Assembly (NCBI GenBank): GCA_035438585.1
Contig: DAORIO010000011.1
Span: forward strand, 1 to 19,247
From: DAORIO01 sp035438585
GTDB taxonomy: Bacteria; Patescibacteriota; Minisyncoccia; Phycocordibacterales; UBA9973
DNA length: 19,247 bases
Direction of reading: 5' to 3'
Under the pieces are notes generated by a model, which saw nothing but the letters and a program-made list of their open reading frames with translations, was not told the DNA's origin and did no database searches. Below are positions 14,073 through 19,247 of the stretch, piece by piece. The translations under genes and the position numbers were made by a program. The first letter of the stretch is position 1; every line of letters starts with the position of its first letter.

Positions 14073-16061
14073 TTACACACTCAATAGCACTGGAATCACA
14101 AGAGGTTGTTTGTTTGTCTTTTGATACAAGTATTTTGCAACAGCATCTCCCATAGCGCTTTTTGCAATATCAAAATTGATTGGGTGTTGGCCTTCAGTGT
14201 TTGCTTCAACTGTTTTCTTTATCAGACCTCGAACATTTCGCAAAAGCTCTTGGTTTTCTTTTAGATAAACGAATCCTCGAGAAATAAGATCAGGAGATTT
14301 TCGAAGTTTTCCAGTTGCACTATCTAGTGTAACTATCGCTACGAACATTCCGTCTTGAGCAAGCATTTGTCGATCTCGAATAACAACGTCTTGTTCATCT
14401 CCAACAGAAAGACCGTCAACCATCATTGGGGCGCTCGGCGCTTTTTCTTTTAGAACTGTTATTTTTGTTCCTTCTTCTACAATTTCAATAATACTTCCAT
14501 TATCTGGAACAACGATATTTTCTTCTGAAATATTAGACTCCATCGCTAGGCGTTTGTGAGATTGGAGCATATGGTGGTGTCCGTGAATTGGGATAAAGAA
14601 TTTTGGATGAGTTTTTTTGTGAAGCCATCTGATATCCTCTTTGTTTCCGTGTCCCGTTGCGTGAACATAATCCTCTCCTGACGTTCTAAATGTCACGATT
14701 TTTACTCCTTGGCGAGCAAGTCCGTCTTTTAGTCTTGCAACGGCAATTTCATTTCCTGGAACAATGGAAGCTGACAAGATAATAGTATCTCCTTGCTGTA
14801 GTTTGAATTTTGCATGGGTTTTATTTGCAGCTCTGTTTAGTGCGGCAAATTCTTCACCTTGAGCTCCTGTCATTAGCATGATGATTTTGTCTGGTGGGTA
14901 ATTTGGCATTTCATCAAGAGAGATAATTGTTCCTTTTTTAGGGGTGATTAATCCTGCTGTGATGACAATATCCAGATTGTTTTTCATTGAGCGCCCTTCA
15001 ACAACTATTTTCTTTCCAAGATTTTCAGCGATGTTGATTATCTTCATGAGCCGAGTTATATGAGAAGCAAAAGCCGCAATTATAATACGCCCACCTTTGT
15101 TTTCTGTTAGAAGTCTTTCAAGGCCTTGGTGTACTTTTATTTCAGGCAAAGAAAAACCTTCGTTTTCGATGTTTGTAGAGTCAGTCATCAAAAGCAAAAC
15201 TTTTGCATCATCAAAAATTTTATATTCTTTTTCTTCTTCAGGTTGAACAACTCCATCTATTTGATCCAACTTGTAGTCACCCGGAGTTACGATCCAGCCG
15301 TACGGAGTATCTACTATTATTCCCATTGAATCAGGAATAGTGTGAGTTACACCCCAAAACTTAACCTTCATTTTCCCAAGCATTACTGTCTCATCTTTTT
15401 CTACTATATTGGCGTTTAGTGGTGGTAGGTGGGGGAATTCAGTCTGACGTTTTTTCATCATTAAAATAGAAAGATTTCTGGAGTATACTGGTGGATTTCC
15501 AATTCGAGAAAGCACAAGAGGTACTCCTCCAATGTGATCTAAGTGACCATGAGTGATAATAAGCGCGCGAATTTTACCCTTTCTTTCTTCTAAGTATTTT
15601 GTATTTGGAATAGTGTAATCAATACCAGGAGTTGTGTCTTTTGCAAATTCCATTCCTGCATCAACAATAATAATATCGTCAGTTGTTTCAATAACTGTCA
15701 TGTTTTTTCCGATCTCTTCAACTCCTCCAAGCGGAATAATGCGTATTGTGCCTGGAGCAACTTCTGGAATTATTTGTTTTTTGAGGGCTTCTCTTTCTCT
15801 GTGTGAACTACTTGGAGTACCCATGCGAGATCTTCCGTGTACGTGTGTAGATTTTTTGTGTGCCTTTAAATGAGCCGGACGGTGCGCTGAGTTGTTTCTG
15901 TTATTTGTTTGTGTATTGGTTGTAGTATTTGTTGTAACAGAAGCACTAGGTTGAGATTTGTGTACCATCTCTTTTGGTCTGTAAGTACGTGTCACAAGAT
16001 TTCTTTTGTGCGCATCGTTTGTTGGTCTTTGGTTACTGAAATTCTGTCTATTCTCGATCAT
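14073..16061 (-). CDS. rnj: Ribonuclease J with long basic N-terminal extension
   Basis: A 662-aa metallo-beta-lactamase/beta-CASP ribonuclease acting in mRNA decay and rRNA maturation. The catalytic core starts near residue 103 (TIRIIPLGGVEEIGKNM). Metal-binding motif HGHLDH is at 171-176. Further core motifs include VTHTIPDSMGIIV, TPGDYKLDQ, LLLMTDSTN, and GRSMKNNLDI in the beta-CASP region. HATGHGNKED and FIPIHGHHHML follow, and the usual RNase J C-terminal domain completes it. The first 100 residues are not part of the standard enzyme: they are rich in Asn, Thr, His, Lys and Arg and predicted disordered. The gene sits 8 nt after the solute-binding protein gene in an apparent secG-led operon. 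No terminator is visible between it and the MFS gene. Confidence 0.95.
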   Translation of the reverse strand: MIENRQNFSNQRPTNDAHKRNLVTRTYRPKEMVHKSQPSASVTTNTTTNTQTNNRNNSAHRPAHLKAHKKSTHVHGRSRMGTPSSSHREREALKKQIIPEVAPGTIRIIPLGGVEEIGKNMTVIETTDDIIIVDAGMEFAKDTTPGIDYTIPNTKYLEERKGKIRALIITHGHLDHIGGVPLVLSRIGNPPVYSRNLSILMMKKRQTEFPHLPPLNANIVEKDETVMLGKMKVKFWGVTHTIPDSMGIIVDTPYGWIVTPGDYKLDQIDGVVQPEEEKEYKIFDDAKVLLLMTDSTNIENEGFSLPEIKVHQGLERLLTENKGGRIIIAAFASHITRLMKIINIAENLGKKIVVEGRSMKNNLDIVITAGLITPKKGTIISLDEMPNYPPDKIIMLMTGAQGEEFAALNRAANKTHAKFKLQQGDTIILSASIVPGNEIAVARLKDGLARQGVKIVTFRTSGEDYVHATGHGNKEDIRWLHKKTHPKFFIPIHGHHHMLQSHKRLAMESNISEENIVVPDNGSIIEIVEEGTKITVLKEKAPSAPMMVDGLSVGDEQDVVIRDRQMLAQDGMFVAIVTLDSATGKLRKSPDLISRGFVYLKENQELLRNVRGLIKKTVEANTEGQHPINFDIAKSAMGDAVAKYLYQKTNKQPLVIPVLLSV

Positions 16062-16069
16062 ATATTTTT

Positions 16070-17764
16070 TTATTCTATTAAATTATTGTTTGCAAATATT
16101 CTCCAAACTTTATCGGTTTGTGAATACCATTTGTTCGCTTCGACAAAGCGTTCTTGTAAAACCCCAAAAGATGTATCTGGTTTTTTAATTGTCGTGTTAT
16201 CTCCAATTAATAACATTGGACTGTATAAAAAAACTGCCGGTTTGTCTTTTGATATTTCGTTGATAAAGTTATTAAGTGCTACTGTTCTTTTTTCTTCTTG
16301 ATGTTCTGATAAAAGAGTTATTAATGCTTGATCAGATTTTCCGTTTACATAGCCTGTAATATTTAGCCCAGGAAAATCTTTTTGGGAAGAGTGCCAAAAA
16401 GCGTATAAATTTTCTGGGCGTGGGACTAATTCACCAAATAAGAGTGCTTGATAGTTTCTCTCTTCAATTATTTGTTGGTTAAGGATTCCAAGCTCAAAAG
16501 ATTCTACTTCTATTTCCATTCCAATATTTTTAAGTTGGTTTTTTATCTCAAGAGCAGTATTTCGAAGTTCTTTATTATCACCGGTTGCGATTTTAAATTT
16601 AAGTTCTATAGAGTCTTTTGAGCGTATTCCATTTTCTCCAATTTTCCACCCAGCTTTTTCAAGAATTTGATTTGCGTCTTCTGTTGAAAAATTTTGATCT
16701 ATTTGTTTTGGGTAAGGACTTTTATTAGCAACCGCAAAACCATTAAATACATTTTCAACTAAAGTTTGTCTGTTTATTCCAGCGTCAATAGCCCTTCTGA
16801 CTGAAGCATCTTCTAGAACTTTTGAATTTGCTTGGTTAAAGAAAAGGCCAAATATTCTAGGCAGTTGACTGGTTTCTATTTTTGAGTTTGTAAGTTCTAA
16901 CGTTCCCTCGGGGCTTATTGGCCCACCTCTATCGATTATTCTTGTTTTAAGTGCTTTTATTAATTCATCTTCGTTTCCGTAAAACTTTAAATTTATTTTA
17001 TTTAAATATGGTTTACCTAAGGCGTATTTGTTAAAAGATTTAAGTTCCACGCTTTCTATTAATCCAGAGTTTGTTTTTGAAACTTTTGTTATTTTAAATG
17101 GACCCGCTCCAATCGGTTTTTGATTAAAATTATGTTGAGAAAAAGAATTTGGATCTATTTCTTTTATTATAGAACTTGGGAGTATTCCAATAGTTGTATT
17201 TTCTAAGAAACCAGTAAATTCTTCTTTTAATGTAAATTTAATATTTTTTTCATCAATTACTTCAACATTTACGCCCTCCCAGTTTGCTCTTTTAGGTGAG
17301 CGTATACTTGGGTTTGTTGTTAGGGATATTGTGTATCTAACATCCTCTGTTGTTACAGGGTCGCCGTTGTGAAATTTAAGGTTGTCTTTAAGTGTAAAAG
17401 TGTAAATTCTACCATCTTCACTTATTTCATATTTTTCAGCTAAGTCTGGGATAATATTTCCATTTGAATCCTTTTTCATTAATCCAGAAAAAACCAAAGA
17501 AGATATGTCTTTGTCGGTATTTGTTAGTGCGAATATTGGGTTTATTTGAGACGGGTTGCCAATCATGCCTTCGGAGAGGGAACCGCCAGAAGTCGGAATT
17601 GTTGTTATAAATCTAGAATTTAAAGTTGAAAGAATTCCAATAGTTCCAGCGCACATAAGCACTGTAAAAAATAAGAAAGCTATCCATTTAAGACCCTCTA
17701 TTTTACTTAGACCCATTCGCAACTCTTCTAACTTCGGAATCGCTTCCGTTTTTAAGAATTTCAT
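16070..17764 (-). CDS. Membrane-anchored family-5 extracellular solute-binding protein (peptide-binding type)
   Basis: A 564-aa protein of the OppA/DppA group (SBP_bac_5). A cytoplasmic head is followed by one membrane helix (about residues 26-46, WIAFLFFTVLMCAGTIGIL) instead of a lipobox. The binding domain opens with the typical SEGMIGNPSQINPIFALTNTD. The signature YTFTLKDNLKFHNGDPVTTEDVRYTI follows, and later SVRRAIDAGINRQTLVENVF and YPKQ. The family usually binds oligopeptides, dipeptides or nickel for an ABC importer. No permease or ATPase is present in this window, so transport by an ABC system is not shown. It lies between secG (16 nt upstream) and rnj (8 nt downstream), all on the minus strand. 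Confidence 0.92.
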   Translation of the reverse strand: MKFLKTEAIPKLEELRMGLSKIEGLKWIAFLFFTVLMCAGTIGILSTLNSRFITTIPTSGGSLSEGMIGNPSQINPIFALTNTDKDISSLVFSGLMKKDSNGNIIPDLAEKYEISEDGRIYTFTLKDNLKFHNGDPVTTEDVRYTISLTTNPSIRSPKRANWEGVNVEVIDEKNIKFTLKEEFTGFLENTTIGILPSSIIKEIDPNSFSQHNFNQKPIGAGPFKITKVSKTNSGLIESVELKSFNKYALGKPYLNKINLKFYGNEDELIKALKTRIIDRGGPISPEGTLELTNSKIETSQLPRIFGLFFNQANSKVLEDASVRRAIDAGINRQTLVENVFNGFAVANKSPYPKQIDQNFSTEDANQILEKAGWKIGENGIRSKDSIELKFKIATGDNKELRNTALEIKNQLKNIGMEIEVESFELGILNQQIIEERNYQALLFGELVPRPENLYAFWHSSQKDFPGLNITGYVNGKSDQALITLLSEHQEEKRTVALNNFINEISKDKPAVFLYSPMLLIGDNTTIKKPDTSFGVLQERFVEANKWYSQTDKVWRIFANNNLIE

Positions 17765-17780
17765 AATTTAAAATTATTAT

Positions 17781-18011
17781 TTAGATAAAAAATAAATCAA
17801 CCACTGAGGCTGTAACTAGTATTATTCCCAATATAATAGAAACAACAAAGAAAAATTTCTCTGGTCCTCTTTTTGTTCGATAGATAACATTATCTCCTCC
17901 TCCGAGTGCTCCGCCTAAGCCGGCACCTGATTGTTGCAATAAGATTGCTGGAACAATTAGGAGTGCAGATAGTATTTCTATCCAGGGTAATACCGCGGAT
18001 ATAACTGACAT
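17781..18011 (-). CDS. secG: SecG, preprotein translocase subunit
   Basis: A 76-aa membrane protein with two predicted helices (about residues 8-27 and 50-72). Between them lies the SecG hallmark loop LLQQSGAGLGGALGGG followed by RTKRGPEKF. It associates with SecYE to assist protein export. An upstream TTG at 18047 would add 12 non-conserved residues. It is rejected because it lies within the -35 hexamer, while the ATG at 18011 sits at the expected transcription start. It heads the minus-strand run secG - solute-binding protein - rnj. Confidence 0.93.
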   Translation of the reverse strand: MSVISAVLPWIEILSALLIVPAILLQQSGAGLGGALGGGDNVIYRTKRGPEKFFFVVSIILGIILVTASVVDLFFI

Positions 18012-18018
18012 AATGGTT

Positions 18019-18047
18019 ATGCTATCACAGTAGGTTTTTTTTATCAA
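18019..18047 (-). promoter_or_regulatory. Promoter of the secG operon, near-leaderless
   Basis: On the minus strand TTGATA (18042-18047), 17-nt spacer, TAGCAT (18019-18024), with TG one base before the -10. Seven bases separate the -10 from the ATG at 18011, so the mRNA leader should be zero or one base. Confidence 0.68.
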
Positions 18048-18083
18048 TACACAGTTTTTCTTTCGATAGATTGTTTTTTGAGT

Positions 18084-18089
18084 TATTAT
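18084..18089 (+). promoter_or_regulatory. Possible -10 element giving a leaderless mRNA for the exported 199-aa protein
   Basis: TATTAT followed by exactly six bases and then the ATG at 18096, the same geometry as at 2931-2943. No good -35 or extended -10 TG is visible, so this is weaker than the others. Confidence 0.45.
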
Positions 18090-18095
18090 TTTGAT

Positions 18096-18695
18096 ATGTA
18101 TTTGTGGTCTAAGTATAAATTCTTAATTCTGTTTGTGGTTTTGCTGACAGGACTTCCTTTTTTGGTTACTAATATTTCAAAAACACTTTTCCAGGAAGCC
18201 CAAACAATCTCCACGGATGTTTCTCCTTGTCTTGCTGTGAATCCTCCGACCGTTTGGATTGAAAAGGACACAAACTCTAGGAAAGGGTACGCTCCTTCTG
18301 GGGTTAAAAATACTGAATTAATTTCAGCTAATTTAATAACTTGTGGCGAGATTGAAATCAAGCAGATGAGTTTTATTCTTGAGGCAAAAGATGCAGAAGG
18401 TTTATTAAACAATGTTGATTTTTTACTTAGTATTTTGGGTCAAGAATTTTCAGTAACTGATATAAGGCTTGTTTCAAAAAATAAGCTAATTTTAGCTTTT
18501 AATTTTGAAGAATCTATAAAAATTTCTATACCAGGTTCTACTCAAAAAATTACCCTTTTTGGAACATTCCCAGATGGACATTCTGGTAAAACGAGTTTGT
18601 CTTTAAGTGAGGTTTTTCTAGGGGATTTAACAAATTCAAAGGTGTTAATAAATAAGGTCAGTAGCTCTTTGATTTTTGTCAAAAAAGAGCCTTAA
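18096..18695 (+). CDS. Exported or membrane-anchored protein of unknown function
   Basis: A 199-aa protein. A membrane helix or uncleaved signal lies at about residues 8-25 (FLILFVVLLTGLPFLVTNI). The rest is predicted extracytoplasmic and beta-rich, with alternating hydrophobic strands (LILAFNFEESIKISI, KITLFGTFPDG, LIFVKKEP). Two cysteines (C44 and a second near C82) could form a disulfide. It vaguely resembles immunoglobulin-like or cohesin-like small surface domains, but I do not assign a family. An upstream TTG at 18078 is less likely than ATG 18096. It diverges from secG and ends just before the rRNA promoter region. Confidence 0.75.
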   Translation: MYLWSKYKFLILFVVLLTGLPFLVTNISKTLFQEAQTISTDVSPCLAVNPPTVWIEKDTNSRKGYAPSGVKNTELISANLITCGEIEIKQMSFILEAKDAEGLLNNVDFLLSILGQEFSVTDIRLVSKNKLILAFNFEESIKISIPGSTQKITLFGTFPDGHSGKTSLSLSEVFLGDLTNSKVLINKVSSSLIFVKKEP

Positions 18696-18709
18696 AATAA
18701 GGTTTTTTT
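18690..18709 (+). terminator. Terminator of the exported protein gene, upstream of the rRNA promoters
   Basis: Short stem CCTTA / TAAGG with an AAA loop followed by seven T. The UAA stop at 18693-18695 lies in the hairpin. AAAAAAGAG before the stem can pair further with the T-run. Confidence 0.7.
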
Positions 18710-18718
18710 GGTTTTGAG

Positions 18719-18724
18719 TATAAT
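18719..18724 (+). promoter_or_regulatory. Possible upstream rRNA promoter -10
   Basis: A consensus TATAAT 36 nt before the main rRNA -10 hexamer's end region, without a clear -35. It could be a second tandem rRNA promoter, as is common for rRNA operons, or chance in AT-rich sequence. Confidence 0.35.
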
Positions 18725-18737
18725 TTGCAATATAGGG

Positions 18738-18765
18738 TTGACACGAAACTCGACATAAGTATAAT
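18738..18765 (+). promoter_or_regulatory. Main rRNA operon promoter
   Basis: TTGACA (18738-18743), 16-nt spacer, TATAAT (18760-18765): both hexamers are full consensus. Predicted start near 18772 gives a 16S leader of roughly 147 nt. Confidence 0.88.
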
Positions 18766-18777
18766 GGCTTAGTTCAT

Positions 18778-18805
18778 GGAGGATTTATCCTCCTGTTTTT
18801 TAACA
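18778..18805 (+). promoter_or_regulatory. rRNA leader antitermination signals: boxB-like hairpin plus boxA
   Basis: A perfect 6-bp hairpin GGAGGA-TTTA-TCCTCC (18778-18793) is followed directly by TGTTTTTTAACA (18794-18805). The latter matches the bacterial rRNA boxA TGCTCTTTAACA at 10 of 12 positions. Order and placement just after the promoter match known rRNA leaders, where boxA recruits NusB and S10. The six T inside boxA could otherwise be misread as a terminator tail. Confidence 0.65.
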
Positions 18806-18918
18806 AAGGAATAAGTAAAGAACATAAACATAACAGTAAGAAGAAAGAAAATTAAATGATTTTTCTTTTGTCCCGTCTAATGATCCTTTTCTGGTTATTT
18901 AAATTTATTTAAGTAATT

Positions 18919-19247
18919 TTTTAGAAGAGTTTGATCCTAGCTCAGGATGAACGCTGGCGGCGTGGATAAGGCATGCAAGTCGAACGAATCAGTCCAATGA
19001 ACTCATGAGAAAAACTTTGAGTAGCAATACAAAAGGTCGATCGATTGAGGGATTTGGTTTGCTGATTAGTGGCGAACGAGGTAGTAACACGTGGGAATGT
19101 ACCCTTTAGTCATGAACAACCAACCGAAAGGTTGGCTAATACATGATGGTCTCGCAAGAGTAAAGATTTATCGCTAAAGGAACAGCCCGCGGAGTATCAG
19201 CTAGTTGGTAAGGTAATGGCTTACCAAGGCTATGACGCTTAGGGGAG
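18919..19247 (+). rRNA. rrs: 16S ribosomal RNA, 5' part (runs off the right edge)
   Basis: AGAGTTTGATCCTAGCTCAG at 18926-18945 is the universal 5' helix region of 16S rRNA, followed by GATGAACGCTGGCGGCGTGG and GCATGCAAGTCGAACG. Later landmarks are TAGTGGCGAACGAGG, TAACACGTGGGAA and AACAGCCCGCGGAGTATCAGC. The mature 5' end is set by alignment with the E. coli GAAGAGTTTGATC and is uncertain by a few bases. The beginning reads like Parcubacteria 16S. The rest of the gene, including the anti-Shine-Dalgarno end, is outside the window. The 223-bp stretch between 18696 and the gene holds only the terminator, promoters and leader. Confidence 0.97.

Noticed and set aside
18778..18801. Hairpin plus T-run read as a terminator in the rRNA leader
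   Set aside because: The T-run belongs to a good boxA match, the stem is only 6 bp, and a terminator a few bases after the rRNA start would block the operon. boxB-boxA is the better reading.
1..19247. Recoded UGA (as in Gracilibacteria/Absconditabacteria)
   Set aside because: All long genes are open without in-frame UGA, and one small gene appears to end with UGA in a terminator hairpin. Standard bacterial code fits.
1..19247. CRISPR arrays, tRNA genes, transposases, defence or toxin-antitoxin systems
   Set aside because: No short regularly spaced repeats, no cloverleaf in the small intergenic gaps, and no protein with matching motifs. The only sizeable repeat is the coding duplication at 8257-9434.

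Overview
The window looks like a piece of a small, AT-rich genome from the Patescibacteria / Candidate Phyla Radiation, probably a Parcubacteria-type lineage. The main support is the 16S rRNA 5' end at the right edge, whose opening segment reads like Parcubacteria 16S. The gene complement also fits: a stand-alone SWIB protein, fibronectin-III/peptidoglycan-binding exported proteins, a sortase beside a sorting-signal surface protein, and RNase J with a long disordered head. Genes are packed tightly, often overlapping, and few have a Shine-Dalgarno sequence. UGA ends one gene and every long reading frame stays open under the standard bacterial code, so nothing suggests UGA recoding. The lineage call is inference from memory of these families; no search was run.

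Layout. 1-2543: the 3' part of an ABC-F translation factor followed by an HI0933/YhiN-type flavoprotein, 1 nt apart. 2587-2923: a monocistronic SWIB gene with its own promoter and a strong terminator. 2931-5281: a unit starting with an exported FN3/peptidoglycan-binding protein, then a cupin and a single-domain O6-alkylguanine transferase-like protein, ending at a bidirectional terminator. 5283-6253 (minus): an RluF/RsuA-type pseudouridine synthase and a small membrane protein, each with its own signals. 6319-6760: a short basic protein of unknown function with its own promoter and terminator. 6841-11568: the cell-surface block, made of a 928-aa surface protein behind a consensus promoter, a UUCG-loop terminator, then sortase, a 62-aa membrane protein and a CAP/SCP protein in overlapping frames. 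11575-12877: a membrane-anchored HtrA protease. 12893-18011 (minus): an MFS transporter, RNase J, a membrane-anchored family-5 solute-binding protein and SecG. 18096-18695: an unknown exported protein. 18719-19247: the rRNA promoter region, a leader with a boxB-like hairpin and boxA, and the start of 16S rRNA.

How it fits together. Much of the window concerns the cell envelope: SecG for export, HtrA for quality control, sortase plus an LASTG-tailed substrate for anchoring, and CAP and peptidoglycan-binding proteins at the wall. The rest is RNA and translation (ABC-F, pseudouridine synthase, RNase J, rRNA). The most notable window-wide pattern is that several transcription units start with a -10 element, often TGnTATAAT, placed 6-10 nt before the ATG. 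That predicts leaderless or near-leaderless mRNAs. The second is a perfect 563-bp in-frame duplication inside the surface protein gene. I did not find a defence system, CRISPR array, transposase or tRNA.
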